A stretch of DNA of 64,000 nt from Roseomonas alba. Its GTDB lineage: Bacteria > Pseudomonadota > Alphaproteobacteria > Acetobacterales > Acetobacteraceae. Below are positions 1 through 8,349 of the stretch, in pieces (within the stretch, counting starts at the first letter, position 1; each line of letters starts with the position of its first letter). Where the stretch lies: positions 288,876-352,875 of the forward strand of contig NZ_JAHYBZ010000008.1 in assembly GCF_019430885.1 (NCBI RefSeq). The letters are read 5' to 3'. The notes under the pieces were generated by a model. It had not been told where the DNA came from and did not search any database. It saw only the letters and a program-made list of their open reading frames with translations. The translations under genes were made by a program, and so were the position numbers.

Positions 1-43
1 GTCATACCAGCGGCCCCGGGGCATGACTGAAGATGGCGCAATT

Positions 44-313
44 GGAGGGACGCCGCCCCTCCAAACCACCCCGCCATCGCGGTCCCATTGACGTTGCTTC
101 GCAACGCCAATGGGTGCCCCTGGATGCTGGGCATCCTGGACCGCAGTCTCTTGGCGTTGGGCGCCACGGCCATGCCCGGCCCGCACAGCGCCCTTGGTGC
201 GCAAGTGCGGGCTTCGGCGCCGTTCTGCCCGTGGCGCACAGCACCAGGTGAAGGTTTGCAAAGGCCCTTCGGCCTTTGCTGGGGAGAGCCCGAGAGGAGC
301 AAAGCCCCTCTCG
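44..313 (-). repeat. Family-1 interspersed repeat, complete copy (copy 1, reverse)
   Basis: This fills most of the gene-free 1-345 stretch downstream of the GNAT gene. It begins with a GGAGGGACGCCGCCCCTCC hairpin (44-62) and ends with CGAGAGG..CCTCTCG (291-313). Internal hairpins are CCCATTG..CAATGGG (84-114, with nested CGTTGC/GCAACG), GGATGC-TGG-GCATCC (122-136) and GCAAAGGCC..GGCCTTTGC (258-279). The same modules recur in the same order, or its reverse complement, in other intergenic gaps. No credible ORF lies inside. Confidence 0.85.
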
Positions 314-345
314 GTTCCACAGGTCAGGACATGGGGCCGCCGGTA

Positions 346-936
346 TCAGCCCGCCCCGTCGATCAGCGTGCCCGTGCTGCGCCCGCGTCCCGGTTCCAGC
401 GTCTTCATGTAGTACCGCCCGGCGACCGTCTGCCCGGCCACGCGCGCGTAGAAGGGGTGCGTCCCCCAATGCTGGTAGCCGAGATTCTCGAACAGCGAGA
501 TCGCGGTCGTCTGCGTCTCCCGCACATCGAGGTTGATGACGCGGTGCCCCAGCGCCGCCGCCCGCTCCTCGACCTTGCGCACCATCAGCCGCGCCAGGCC
601 ATGGCCGCGGGCATAGGGCGCGATATAGGCGTGGGTCAGGGTCGCGGCGAAAGCCTGGGCCTCGTTGTTGCGGGGCGGGCGGACGAGCAAGGCGGACCCC
701 ACCACATGCCCGTCCAGCCGCGCGACGAACAGCTCGCGTTCCGGCACCAGCAGCACGCCGCGGAAATGGCGTTCCAGCGCGGCGCGGCCCTGGGGTTCCA
801 CCCAGCCGAAGCCGCCGCCCTCGATGATGGCGGCATCGGTCGCCTCGGCCAGGTCGGCGAGGTCGGCCTCGGACAGGCGCTCGACCCGTTCGACCGCGAG
901 CTGGCGGGCATTCTCGACGGCGACGGAGCTGTTCAC
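346..936 (-). CDS. GNAT family N-acetyltransferase
   Basis: Predicted acyl-CoA-dependent N-acetyltransferase of unknown substrate. The C-terminal half carries the GNAT core: a beta4 strand (AYIAPYARGHGLARLMV) with the R-G-H-G-L-A acetyl-CoA pyrophosphate loop, followed by a helix, INLDVRETQ and ISLFENLGYQHWG, the classical motif A/B arrangement. The size (about 196 residues) is normal. The GTG at 936 overlaps the hisH stop by four bases (GTGA), suggesting translational coupling; another in-frame GTG lies three codons upstream at 945. It is last in the hisB-DUF2628-hisH run, where hisA would often be expected. A direct role in histidine synthesis is not implied. Family call is firm, function open. 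Confidence 0.85.
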   Translation of the reverse strand: MNSSVAVENARQLAVERVERLSEADLADLAEATDAAIIEGGGFGWVEPQGRAALERHFRGVLLVPERELFVARLDGHVVGSALLVRPPRNNEAQAFAATLTHAYIAPYARGHGLARLMVRKVEERAAALGHRVINLDVRETQTTAISLFENLGYQHWGTHPFYARVAGQTVAGRYYMKTLEPGRGRSTGTLIDGAG

Positions 937-1592
937 GGTTCCCACCGCAGGAAATTGGCGAGCATGGTCAGCCCGATCGGGCCGCTCTTCTCGACATGGA
1001 ATTGCAGCCCGGCGAGGTTGCCCCGCGCAATGATCGCGGTCACCGGCCCGCCATAGTCGGTCGTGGCGATGACATCCTCGGGCTCCTCCGCCTCGAAGGC
1101 GTAGGAGTGGACGAAATAGACCTGGTCGCCCGGGCGGATACCGTCGAGGACGGGGTGGAAGCCTTCCTCGAAGGACAATGCGTTCCAGCCCATCTGCGGC
1201 AGGGGCAGCGGCTTGCCATCGACCCCGAGCGGGTCCATCGGCGCCACCACGCCCGGGATCCAGCCGAGCCCGGGCGTCTCGCCGTGCTCCAGCCCCTTGT
1301 CGCCCATGAGCTGCATGCCGACGCAGATGCCGAGGAAGGGGACGCCCTGCCCGCGCACGCGTTCCTCCAGCGCCTCCACCATGCCGGGCAGGGCATCGAG
1401 GCCGCGCCGGCAGGCCGCGAAGGCGCCCTGGCCAGGCAGCACGATGCGATCGGCCAGGCGCAGGTCGGCCGCCGCCGTGACGACCTTCACCACCGCCGCG
1501 ATGTCATGATCCTCGGCCGCCTTTTCGAAGGCACGGACCACAGAGGCCAGGTTGCCCGACCCCGGGTCGATCACCGCGACGCGCTGCACCAT
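933..1592 (-). CDS. hisH: Imidazole glycerol phosphate synthase, glutamine amidotransferase subunit
   Basis: HisH hydrolyses glutamine and channels ammonia to HisF for imidazole ring closure in cytoplasmic histidine biosynthesis. The 219-residue protein has the class I amidotransferase signature: N-terminal VAVIDPGSGNLASV, oxyanion-loop VLPGQGAF, the nucleophile elbow GICVGMQLM (Cys about residue 90) and the His-Glu pair in LQFHVEKSG near the C terminus. Length fits the family. It starts 13 bp after the DUF2628 stop and its own stop overlaps the GNAT start, so it sits in a hisB-DUF2628-hisH-GNAT transcription unit. Neither hisA nor hisF is visible in the window. Confidence 0.97.
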   Translation of the reverse strand: MVQRVAVIDPGSGNLASVVRAFEKAAEDHDIAAVVKVVTAAADLRLADRIVLPGQGAFAACRRGLDALPGMVEALEERVRGQGVPFLGICVGMQLMGDKGLEHGETPGLGWIPGVVAPMDPLGVDGKPLPLPQMGWNALSFEEGFHPVLDGIRPGDQVYFVHSYAFEAEEPEDVIATTDYGGPVTAIIARGNLAGLQFHVEKSGPIGLTMLANFLRWEP

Positions 1593-1605
1593 TCCCGCTT
1601 CCCCT

Positions 1606-1980
1606 TCAGGCCGCCAGCCGCGCCAAGTCAGGGCGCCCCGAGGCGAGCGTCAGGAAGGCCGCCTCCGCCGAGCGGCCCATGACCACCGCCTCGGTCCTCC
1701 ACCCACGCAGGCCGAGCCACCAAGCCCGCAGGGCGCGAGCTTCGAATCCGATGAAAAGCTGCAGACCGAGCGTCAGAATCCCCACCGCCGCCGGCGGCAG
1801 CAGCGCGCCCATCGCCACCATGGCCGCCAGGGTCAGCCCGGCGAGCGCGAAGCAGCGATGGAACAGGAACCACAGCACGGGCGCGACGAAGGCCCAGAAG
1901 GCGAAGCCATCCCGCAGAATCACCGCCCGGGGCGGCCTTGCGCCAGCGGGGGGCCTGACCTGCACCGTGTAGACGCGCAT
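1606..1980 (-). CDS. DUF2628 small membrane protein
   Basis: A 124-residue protein with an N-terminal MRVYTVQVRPP strand, the DUF2628-like sequence VILRDGFAFWAFVAPVLWFL, and further hydrophobic stretches (about residues 28-45, 46-62 and 64-80), so probably an inner-membrane protein. The family function is unknown. It lies 2 bp after the hisB stop and 13 bp before hisH, in the same operon. Its place between hisB and hisH is, to my knowledge, shared by other Rhodospirillales-type genomes. No catalytic residues are evident. Confidence 0.8.
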   Translation of the reverse strand: MRVYTVQVRPPAGARPPRAVILRDGFAFWAFVAPVLWFLFHRCFALAGLTLAAMVAMGALLPPAAVGILTLGLQLFIGFEARALRAWWLGLRGWRTEAVVMGRSAEAAFLTLASGRPDLARLAA

Positions 1981-1982
1981 CT

Positions 1983-2597
1983 TCAGGCCTCCAGCACCCC
2001 TTTGGTGGAGGGGATTGCCCCCGCCGCGCGCGCGTCAGGCTCAACCGCCTCACGCAGGGCGCGGGCGGCAGCCTTGAAACACGCTTCCGCGACATGGTGC
2101 GCGTTGGTGCCCGCCTTCAAGGTCATGTGCATCGTGATGCCGGCATTGAAGGCGAGGGCGCGGAAGAACTCCTCGAACAGCTCGGTGTCCATCTCGCCCA
2201 CCTTGTCGCGGACAAAGGGGACGGACCAGGCGAGGAAGGGGCGGCCGGAGATGTCGATGGCGCATTCGGCCAGCGCCTCATCCATCGGCAGCAGGGACGC
2301 GCCGTACCGACGAATGCCGCGCTTGTCCCCGAGCGCCTTTCGGAGCGCCTGGCCGATCACGATGCCGACATCCTCGGCGGTATGGTGGAAGTCGATATGC
2401 AGGTCGCCGGTCGCGGCAATGTCCATGTCGATCATCGAATGCCGCGCCAGTGCGGTCAGCATGTGATCGAGAAAGCCGATTCCCGTGGCGATCCCGGCGC
2501 GGCCGGTGCCGTCGAGGTGAATGGCAACCCGGATATCCGTCTCGGCGGTCTTGCGGGTGATCTCGGCGCGGCGCGCCGGGGTCGGGGGGACGTCCAT
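1983..2597 (-). CDS. hisB: Imidazoleglycerol-phosphate dehydratase
   Basis: HisB dehydrates imidazole glycerol phosphate to imidazole acetol phosphate in histidine biosynthesis, using a manganese-bound active site. The 204-residue monofunctional form (no HisN phosphatase domain) shows all metal-site motifs: GFLDHML, the [14 protein letters not shown] signature, [14 protein letters not shown] and the C-terminal STKG. The ATG at 2597 opens [15 protein letters not shown], a normal N terminus. It is the first gene of the hisB-DUF2628-hisH-GNAT unit; a PilZ gene on the same strand ends 60 bp upstream. Confidence 0.97.
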   Translation of the reverse strand: MDVPPTPARRAEITRKTAETDIRVAIHLDGTGRAGIATGIGFLDHMLTALARHSMIDMDIAATGDLHIDFHHTAEDVGIVIGQALRKALGDKRGIRRYGASLLPMDEALAECAIDISGRPFLAWSVPFVRDKVGEMDTELFEEFFRALAFNAGITMHMTLKAGTNAHHVAEACFKAAARALREAVEPDARAAGAIPSTKGVLEA

Positions 2598-2657
2598 GGG
2601 GCGCTTCCTACGCCCCTATCGCCCAGTCCCGCAATCATGCCGGGCAGGCGGGCCGCG

Positions 2658-3029
2658 TCACGCCGCGAGGGCGCGTCCCGCATCCGGCGCCAGCAACCGA
2701 TTCACGACCGCCGCGGCGCCTGGCGAGAGGGTCTGGAAGGCGAGATGGAAGCACCCATCCTCTGCCGCGACGACTCTGGCCGGCAGCAGGGCGGTATCGA
2801 GCATCAGCGCGGCCGGCGTGCCCGGGGCCGCCGCAAGCCCTTCGACCTGCACGGCCGCGCCGCCCTCGGACAGGTCCAGCAGGTTCACGGCGGTCCGGCG
2901 CCCGGCGAGTTCCAGCATGGCCGCGCGACGGAGCGGCACACGGTCATGGGCGCGGCGGTCGGAGACCTTGGTCCGTGCCGGCAAGCCGGGCTGCCCTCCA
3001 GGCAGCGGTGAAGCGCATTGCTGGGTCAT
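2658..3029 (-). CDS. PilZ domain protein
   Basis: A compact PilZ protein, expected to bind cyclic di-GMP and act on motility, surface polysaccharide or another effector. The diagnostic N-terminal box is present (DRRAHDRVPLRRAAMLEL with the R-x-x-x-R element), followed by VNLLDLSEGGAAVQV, equivalent to the D/N-x-S-x-x-G motif, about 30 residues on. The frame stays open upstream, but composition changes there, so I place the start at the ATG opening MTQQCASPL (123 residues); a GTG lies five codons upstream. There is no strong Shine-Dalgarno sequence. It precedes hisB on the same strand, 60 bp away. Confidence 0.8.
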   Translation of the reverse strand: MTQQCASPLPGGQPGLPARTKVSDRRAHDRVPLRRAAMLELAGRRTAVNLLDLSEGGAAVQVEGLAAAPGTPAALMLDTALLPARVVAAEDGCFHLAFQTLSPGAAAVVNRLLAPDAGRALAA

Positions 3030-3531
3030 GAATGGGGTCACTCGCTCGACGGATAGACAGAGCGCAAAGCAAACCACGGCAATCCTTTCCCATTCGTCAT
3101 CGCGGCAATGGGTCTGGGACCGCAACGCCTCGGGGAGCTGCCCATCCCCGTTGCAGGCCTTACGCAATCCGCCGGCCGTCCACACCAAGCGGCAGGTCAA
3201 GCCGCCACGAAAGAATTGCTGATGTTGACCGGCCGAGACGTCCAAGCGCGCATTCACGGGACGGCAGGTCTTCAGGCATGCCGGAGGCCGGCGCGCACCG
3301 CCTGACCGTGACAATGCGCAGGGTCTCGCAGCGCTCCCAGGATCCGCCTGAATAGATGAATGGCTCCAGCGCCGCAGAAGGGTCGCCTTCTGCGGCACCG
3401 GCATGACTTCTGAAGCTCAAGCCGATCGGATGTGAGATGGTTCACAGATGCCTCGAAACGGCACCGCATTTGATTTGCCTGCGTGTCGACCAACCTCATA
3501 TTTTGATTTAAATCGAATTGGAGAAACAAAC
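3030..3531. other. Intergenic region, 500 bp, no convincing gene
   Basis: The short ORFs here have no recognisable similarity and overlap on both strands. The visible structures are a strong hairpin at 3371-3396 and a change to AT-rich sequence after about 3470, leading into the next gene. Promoters for the divergent PilZ and papain-like genes should lie here, but I cannot place them. Confidence 0.5.
3371..3396. terminator. Strong hairpin, 11-bp stem with 4-nt loop
   Basis: GCCGCAGAAGG-GTCG-CCTTCTGCGGC is a perfect inverted repeat with no adjacent T tract. No gene end is close on either strand. It may be a factor-dependent terminator isolating the AT-rich gene, or a remnant of the insertion boundary. 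Confidence 0.45.
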
Positions 3532-4038
3532 ATGAGCGGCCTGGATCTTAAAGGTCTGACGGCGGAAAAACTGTCAGCATTCGAAGGAAAGAACATTGCC
3601 CTCATCTGCGACAGCGGACTCACCGACGCATCCTTGAATCATTGCGCACATTTTGTATGCCACGCCCTGGATGTCGGAATAGGCATGAAATGTGGAGATA
3701 TGACTTTTAAGACGCGCGGGAAGGGCGCATCCATTCGCGTCGATGATGTCTTTAATTATTGTATACTTCGCGGAGAGTGGGACGATAAGAACAGCAGCAT
3801 GGAATCATGCCTTATATTTGTAACCCCGGAAAATAATGTTAAATCGAAGACCGATCATTTGATCATGGGAAATATCAGCAAGAAACACATCGGCATCCAT
3901 CTCAATGGTAAGGTTTGGCATTACTCAAACGGGAAGGATAAAGTGATTTGTGAAAGTGTCGCCGATTTCAAGAATAGATTCTATCGAAATTACGGATCAG
4001 ATATCGGTCTATATTATGGGTATCGGCAAGATATATGA
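3532..4038 (+). CDS. Papain-like (NlpC/P60- or LRAT-like) protein in an AT-rich island
   Basis: A 168-residue protein I cannot assign to a named family. Cys38 in NHCAHFVCHAL sits where the NlpC/P60 or LRAT nucleophile would (compare D-C-S-G-F and N-C-E-H-F). KHIGIHLNGKVWHYSNG supplies His119 and His130 in the spacing of the NlpC/P60 H-x-G-I-Y...G-x-x-I-H motif. This suggests a cysteine peptidase, amidase or acyltransferase fold, by inference. There is no signal peptide or membrane segment. GGAGA lies 7 bp before the ATG, fixing the start. The gene is strikingly AT-rich, with codons such as AAT, TTT, ATA and TTA that neighbours avoid, which points to recent transfer. No partner or immunity gene is recognised beside it. 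Confidence 0.75.
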   Translation: MSGLDLKGLTAEKLSAFEGKNIALICDSGLTDASLNHCAHFVCHALDVGIGMKCGDMTFKTRGKGASIRVDDVFNYCILRGEWDDKNSSMESCLIFVTPENNVKSKTDHLIMGNISKKHIGIHLNGKVWHYSNGKDKVICESVADFKNRFYRNYGSDIGLYYGYRQDI

Positions 4039-4334
4039 TTTCATAGACCGAATCATTCATCCCATCCGCAACTGCCAACCGCACAGAAACTGGACGCCGA
4101 TGGGCCGCAGCGTCTTGATGCCCCTAATCCGGGCTTCCCTTCGCACCACAATCCGGATGTTCTGCCCACGTCCGCTGCCACCTCGAGCGGGTATTTCACT
4201 TGGGTCAACGGCCCAGCGAGATTGCCTGCTCCTGCCGCTGCGTTCAAGGAGCCGGCCGGCCAGTGGGTCGGCACCCCTGCGCTCTCCTCCACCCCATTGA
4301 GTCCGCGCGCCCCTGAGCCCATTTTCGGGCCACC
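4039..4334 (+). other. Intergenic leader of hslV, no gene seen
   Basis: About 300 bp between the AT-rich gene and hslV. Composition returns to GC-rich after about 4070. An ORF running 3950-4300 overlaps the upstream gene and resembles nothing. I looked for a heat-shock (RpoH-type) promoter and found no convincing match. Confidence 0.4.
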
Positions 4335-4895
4335 ATGACCTCCTCACAACATGATCCCCTCGGGTGGCACGGCACCACCATCCTGTGCGTGCGCAAGGAC
4401 GGCCGCGTCGCCATGGCCGGCGACGGCCAGGTTTCGCTCGGCCAGACGGTGGTGAAGGGCAATGCCCGCAAGGTCCGCCGCATCGCCGGCGGCAAGGTGC
4501 TCACCGGCTTCGCGGGCGCGACGGCCGATGCCTTCACCCTCCTCGAACGCCTTGAAGCCAAGCTGGAGCGCTTTCCCGACCAGCTCGAACGCGCCTGCGT
4601 CGAACTCGCCAAGGATTGGCGCACCGACCGCTACCTCCGCCGCCTCGAAGCCCTGCTGGCCGTGGCCGATTCGAAGCGATCCCTGCTGCTGACCGGCCAG
4701 GGCGACGTGCTGGAGCCGGAAGACGCCATCATCGGCATCGGGTCGGGCGGCAACTATGCGCTCGCGGCCGCACGTGCACTTCTCCCCGTCGAAGGCATCG
4801 ACGCGGAAGAGATCTGCCGCCGTGCGATGAAGATCGCCGGTGACATCTGCGTCTACACCAACGGCAATATCGTTCTCGAAAGTCTCGACTCGTGA
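4335..4895 (+). CDS. hslV: ATP-dependent protease, peptidase subunit HslV (ClpQ)
   Basis: HslV forms the double-hexamer proteolytic core of the cytoplasmic HslUV (ClpYQ) protease, a proteasome-like N-terminal threonine hydrolase. The 186-residue product has a 13-residue propeptide ending in H-G, followed by [10 protein letters not shown], so Thr14 becomes the nucleophile after processing. The family motifs [32 protein letters not shown] and [16 protein letters not shown], and the C-terminal ICVYTNGNI, are intact. Its TGA overlaps the GTG start of hslU, so the subunits are translationally coupled. Confidence 0.97.
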   Translation: MTSSQHDPLGWHGTTILCVRKDGRVAMAGDGQVSLGQTVVKGNARKVRRIAGGKVLTGFAGATADAFTLLERLEAKLERFPDQLERACVELAKDWRTDRYLRRLEALLAVADSKRSLLLTGQGDVLEPEDAIIGIGSGGNYALAAARALLPVEGIDAEEICRRAMKIAGDICVYTNGNIVLESLDS

Positions 4896-6217
4896 GTGAA
4901 GCCATCAACCTGAGCCCGCGCGAGATCGTCAGCGAGCTCGACCGTCACATCGTCGGCCAGCAGGACGCGAAGCGCGCCGTCGCCATCGCCCTGCGCAACC
5001 GCTGGCGCCGCCAGCAGCTCCCCGAGGGGCTGCGCGAAGAAGTCGTGCCGAAGAACATCCTGATGATCGGCCCGACCGGCGTCGGCAAGACGGAGATCGC
5101 GCGCCGCCTGGCGAAGCTCGCCAACGCGCCCTTCCTCAAGGTCGAGGCGACGAAGTTCACCGAGGTCGGCTATGTCGGCCGCGACGTGGAATCCATCGTG
5201 CGCGACCTGGTCGAGGCCGCCATCACCATGGGCCGCGAACAGGCCCGCCGCACCGTGCAGGCCAAGGCGGAACTGAGTGCCGAGGAACGCCTGATCGCCG
5301 CCCTCGTGGGTGAGGCCGCCTCGGGCGAGACCAAGATGAAGTTCCGCCGCATGCTGCGCGACGGCGAACTGGAATCGCGCGAGGTGGAGGTACAGATCGC
5401 CGACGCCGCCGGCGGCATGCCGATCGGCATGATCGACCTGCCCGGCAACCAGGGCCTGCAGATGCAGAACATGCAGGACATGCTCGGCAAGATGTTTGGC
5501 GGCCGCCAGAAGCCGCGAAAGATGTCCGTCGCCGAGGCCCGCATCGCCCTGACGAAGGAAGAGGCCGACAAGCTGCTCGACCAGGATGCGCTGGTGCGCG
5601 ACGCGGTGTCGCATGCCGAGAACAACGGCATCGTCTTCCTCGACGAGATCGACAAGGTCTGCGCCCGCACCGGCGAGGGCGGCTTCCGCGGCGGCGACGT
5701 CTCCCGCGAGGGCGTGCAGCGCGACCTGCTGCCGCTGATCGAGGGCACCACCGTCACGACGAAGCACGGGCCGGTGAAGACGGACCACATCCTCTTCATC
5801 GCCTCCGGCGCCTTCCACCTGGCGAAGCCGTCCGACCTGCTGCCCGAATTGCAGGGTCGTCTGCCGATCCGCGTGGAACTCGCCGCCCTGACCCGCGACG
5901 ATTTCCGCCAGATCCTGACCGAGCCGGAGCATTCGCTGCTGAAGCAGTACACCGCGCTGCTCGGCACCGAAGGCGTGACGCTGGACTTCACCGCCGATGC
6001 GGTGGATGCGCTGGCCGACCTCGCGGCGGAGATCAACGCGACGGTGGAGAACATCGGCGCGCGGCGCCTGGCCACGGTGCTGGAACGGCTGCTGGAGGAA
6101 ATCTCCTTTACCGCCTCCGACCGCGGCGGGGAGACGATGCGCGTCGATGGCGACATGGTGCGCGGGAAGGTGGCGCCACTCGCGGGCAATGCCGACCTGT
6201 CGCGCTTCATTCTGTAG
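4892..6217 (+). CDS. hslU: ATP-dependent protease, ATPase subunit HslU (ClpY)
   Basis: HslU is the AAA+ unfoldase that feeds substrates into HslV. The 441-residue protein shows Walker [14 protein letters not shown] (about residues 57-69), the G-Y-V-G-R-D pore-loop sequence ([14 protein letters not shown]), Walker [10 protein letters not shown], sensor-region [10 protein letters not shown], a C-terminal sensor-2 segment ([17 protein letters not shown]) and the terminal LSRFIL tail that docks into HslV. The start is GTG at 4892 ([13 protein letters not shown]), in a GTGA overlap with the hslV stop. A perfect hairpin follows the stop by about 10 bp. Confidence 0.97.
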   Translation: MSEAINLSPREIVSELDRHIVGQQDAKRAVAIALRNRWRRQQLPEGLREEVVPKNILMIGPTGVGKTEIARRLAKLANAPFLKVEATKFTEVGYVGRDVESIVRDLVEAAITMGREQARRTVQAKAELSAEERLIAALVGEAASGETKMKFRRMLRDGELESREVEVQIADAAGGMPIGMIDLPGNQGLQMQNMQDMLGKMFGGRQKPRKMSVAEARIALTKEEADKLLDQDALVRDAVSHAENNGIVFLDEIDKVCARTGEGGFRGGDVSREGVQRDLLPLIEGTTVTTKHGPVKTDHILFIASGAFHLAKPSDLLPELQGRLPIRVELAALTRDDFRQILTEPEHSLLKQYTALLGTEGVTLDFTADAVDALADLAAEINATVENIGARRLATVLERLLEEISFTASDRGGETMRVDGDMVRGKVAPLAGNADLSRFIL

Positions 6218-6226
6218 ATCCCGGCA

Positions 6227-6247
6227 GCCGGCGCGCCTCGCGCCGGC
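6227..6247 (+). terminator. Hairpin just downstream of hslU
   Basis: GCCGGCGCG-CCT-CGCGCCGGC is a perfect 9-bp stem with a 3-nt loop, 10 nt after the hslU stop. No T tract follows, so intrinsic termination is uncertain; it could stabilise the mRNA end. Confidence 0.55.
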
Positions 6248-6304
6248 CAGCCCCCCGGTTGGTTCGGCACTAGGGAGCGCGACTGCGCGCCCAGGCACCG
6301 CGTT

Positions 6305-6332
6305 CCTTGCCGGTGAGGTATCACCGGCAAGG
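6305..6332. terminator. Bidirectional hairpin between convergent genes
   Basis: A perfect 12-bp stem, CCTTGCCGGTGA with TCACCGGCAAGG around a GGTA loop. It lies between hslU (+) and the small unknown gene ending at 6340 (-), the expected place for a shared terminator. No clear T tract. Confidence 0.55.
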
Positions 6333-6339
6333 CCGGGCA

Positions 6340-6606
6340 TCAGGGCAGTTCGGTCATGCCGACGTCCCGGTGCAGGCGCCGATCGATGCGCTCCCGCGCT
6401 TCAGCCAGCAATTCCTCGAGGCCGTTCGGCACGTGATTCCGCAACACCTCAGGTCGGGCGTCGCTGCCCGGCGCATGGACGAGGAGGCGCCAACCGCCGC
6501 CGATCTCGTCGAAGACCTCGATCCGGTAGTGCCGGTGGTTCACCACCCTGACCCGTAGCGATCGCCGTCCCACGAAAGGCCCTCGTGCCAGCACCGTTCG
6601 CTGCAT
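6340..6606 (-). CDS. Conserved-looking small protein of unknown function
   Basis: An 88-residue, Arg-rich, predicted cytoplasmic protein not recognised as any named family. After MQRTVLARGPF it has alternating beta-like segments (RSLRVRVVNHRHYRIEVFDE) and then a predicted amphipathic helix (LEELLAEARERIDRRLH). ATG at 6606 is preferred to an upstream TTG at 6636. It is convergent with hslU and divergent from the NUDIX gene. The frame could be real or fortuitous; strand-biased amino-acid composition and gene-sized spacing favour a gene. Confidence 0.5.
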   Translation of the reverse strand: MQRTVLARGPFVGRRSLRVRVVNHRHYRIEVFDEIGGGWRLLVHAPGSDARPEVLRNHVPNGLEELLAEARERIDRRLHRDVGMTELP

Positions 6607-6753
6607 CACAGCGCGGCCTCGCGCACCATGCCACAATATGAGGCAACTCGCCCAGCCTGAATGCGTCCTTGCTCTGGACTTGCGAAGGTGGAAGCTGCGA
6701 TTCTGCTGGCGGGGGATGGTCGATTCGCGGCCATGGAATAGGGGAAAATTCGC

Positions 6754-7200
6754 GTGTCACGTCCGAGATCTGCGGATTGGGGACGCAGACGTCGCCAGCA
6801 ATGCGCCGCCTTGCCCATCAGGGAGCGTGACGGCGAAATCCATGTCATGCTCATCACCACGCGCGGGCGTGGCCACTGGGTCATCCCGAAGGGCTGGGCC
6901 GAGAAGGGCGTTGCGCCGCACGACCTCGCCGCGCGCGAGGCCTATGAGGAAGCGGGACTGCTGGGCCGCGCGCAGGAAGAGCCACTCGGCGTCTATTGCT
7001 CGCGCAAGCGCCTGCCGAATGGGCGCCGCGTTACCTGCCAAGTCGAAGTCTACGCGCTTGCGGTGGAAGCACGCGCCGAGGACTGGCCCGAGCGTGGCCA
7101 GCGGCGCAAGCGCTGGGTCCCGGCAGAGGAAGCCGCCGAGTTGGTCTTCGATCCGGGCCTTGCCGATTTCCTGCAGGGGTTGCGCCTGACGGCGGTCTGA
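6754..7200 (+). CDS. NUDIX hydrolase
   Basis: Predicted pyrophosphohydrolase acting on a nucleoside diphosphate linked to another moiety. The NUDIX box is GWAEKGVAPHDLAAREAYEEAGLLG: the R-E-x-x-E-E-x-G core is intact, and the first glutamate is replaced as in diphosphoinositol-polyphosphate-type members. WVIPKGW precedes it as in that subgroup. 148 residues, one domain. The GTG start at 6754 follows an AGGGGA ribosome site. The substrate cannot be told. A family-1 repeat follows its 3' end. Confidence 0.9.
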   Translation: MSRPRSADWGRRRRQQCAALPIRERDGEIHVMLITTRGRGHWVIPKGWAEKGVAPHDLAAREAYEEAGLLGRAQEEPLGVYCSRKRLPNGRRVTCQVEVYALAVEARAEDWPERGQRRKRWVPAEEAAELVFDPGLADFLQGLRLTAV

Positions 7201-7257
7201 TCGCTCCGCCCGGCCGTGCGCCCTTACGCGAGCGGCCCCAATTCATGTCCTGTGGAA

Positions 7258-7485
7258 CCGAGAGCGGCTATGCCCCTCTCGGGCGCACCCCAGCAAATGC
7301 CGAAGGGCCTTTGCAAACCTCAACCTGACATCGTGCGCCGTTGCCAGAATACTGCGCCGAGACCCGCACCTGTGCACGGAGCGCGCCTGAGGGGCACAGC
7401 ATGCCCATGCTGCCCGGCGCCAAACGACTGCATTCCAAGTGCGCCAGGCGCTTGGCGGAGTGGTTTGGAGGGGCGCCGCCCCTCC
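7258..7485 (+). repeat. Family-1 interspersed repeat, complete copy (copy 2, forward)
   Basis: Fills the 7201-7524 gap between the convergent NUDIX and EF-hand genes. Left hairpin CCGAGAG..CTCTCGG (about 7258-7283), then a degenerate AAAGGCC-type hairpin followed by TTGCAAACCTCAACCTG. Next come the GCGC-rich middle and the CTGCCCGGCGCCAAA segment, and last the right hairpin GGAGGGGCGCCGCCCCTCC (7467-7485), 39 bp from the EF-hand stop. Confidence 0.8.
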
Positions 7486-7524
7486 TATTCCGCCCGCATC
7501 GGTCATCTCCAAGGGCCGCTCGGA

Positions 7525-8349
7525 TCATTCCGACGCGACCCGTTCGATCAGGCTCCGCAACAGGCCAGCGCCCTCCGCCAGGGCCTCGATCGTACCTGGC
7601 TGCCCGTCCGGGCTGCCGGCAGCGGGCGGGAAGACCAGCCGGTCCTGCCCCAATTCCCCCACCGACAGCACGCCGTCCCCGTCATAGTCGAGGCTCGAGA
7701 CGATCAGCCGCGCCGCCGCCAGCGCCACGCCGCCACCGAGGCCAGTCGCGGCCGCAATGCCCTCCGGCGCGGCGCCTTCCTGCGCTGCCAGCGCCCAGGC
7801 GGCACCCCGCAACAGCCGCGCAATCTCCGCCACACTCAGCTTGCCGTCGCCCGATATATCCGCCGCCGAGATCAGGCCGGCAATGCAGGCCGGCATCGTC
7901 CCCGGCTGGCAGGCGGCTTCCAGCCGTTCCAATGTGCCCAGGAAGGCGAGCCCCTCGCCATGCAGCAGTGCCAACATGGGACCGCCTGTCTCGCAGCGCA
8001 GCCAGCGCGTGACGGGGGTCGCGCCCGGCAGTCGGTCGTCCCGCACCTTGGCATCCGGCTCGGCCAGTTCGAGCGCATCGCCATCCGCGCGCAGCATCAC
8101 CCGCGGCGCCTCGGCCCCCGATCCGGTGCCAAGCGTCCAGCCCGACAGCGCGCGCACGGACCGGAAACGGACCAGCCGGGCGGCCCCATCCGCCGGCAAC
8201 CGCACCGCGGCGCGGGCCGTGACATGCAGCAGCGCCTCGGGCGCGGTGCAGGACCCGGCAGCCCAGGTGCCGCGCAGCGCTTCCGGCACGCCCTGCGCCA
8301 TGGCCGGCGCCGCCGCCATCAGCAGCAGCGCCAGCAGCGGAACCCTCAT
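7525..8349 (-). CDS. Exported EF-hand calcium-binding protein
   Basis: A 274-residue protein with a Sec signal peptide (MRVPLLALLLMAAAPAMAQ, A-x-A cleavage near residue 18). The C-terminal half holds two canonical EF-hand loops, DISGDGKLSVAE (164-175) and DYDGDGVLSVGE (221-232), with acidic residues at positions 1, 3, 5 and 12. The N-terminal 150 residues are not recognised and contain several cysteines. A periplasmic or envelope calcium sensor or binder is the likely role, by inference. Its ATG overlaps the stop of the five-repeat protein (ATGA), so the two are co-translated and may work together. Confidence 0.8.
   Translation of the reverse strand: MRVPLLALLLMAAAPAMAQGVPEALRGTWAAGSCTAPEALLHVTARAAVRLPADGAARLVRFRSVRALSGWTLGTGSGAEAPRVMLRADGDALELAEPDAKVRDDRLPGATPVTRWLRCETGGPMLALLHGEGLAFLGTLERLEAACQPGTMPACIAGLISAADISGDGKLSVAEIARLLRGAAWALAAQEGAAPEGIAAATGLGGGVALAAARLIVSSLDYDGDGVLSVGELGQDRLVFPPAAGSPDGQPGTIEALAEGAGLLRSLIERVASE

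Noticed and set aside
88..1056. Plus-strand frame across copy 1, GNAT and hisH
   Set aside because: It runs through repeat DNA and antisense to two conserved genes. The recurring LEGRRPSN- and GGAEPLQ-like peptides in such frames come from the family-1 hairpins, not from proteins.
4100..4334. RpoH-type heat-shock promoter before hslV
   Set aside because: A CTTG-like element exists near 4113, but no properly spaced -10 partner could be found.
4853..6340. Long frame antisense to hslU
   Set aside because: Composition shadow of hslU, no domain recognised.
7201..7524. CRISPR array or insertion sequence as explanation of the repeats
   Set aside because: Units are long, dispersed, in both orientations and without regular spacers; no transposase or cas gene is present.
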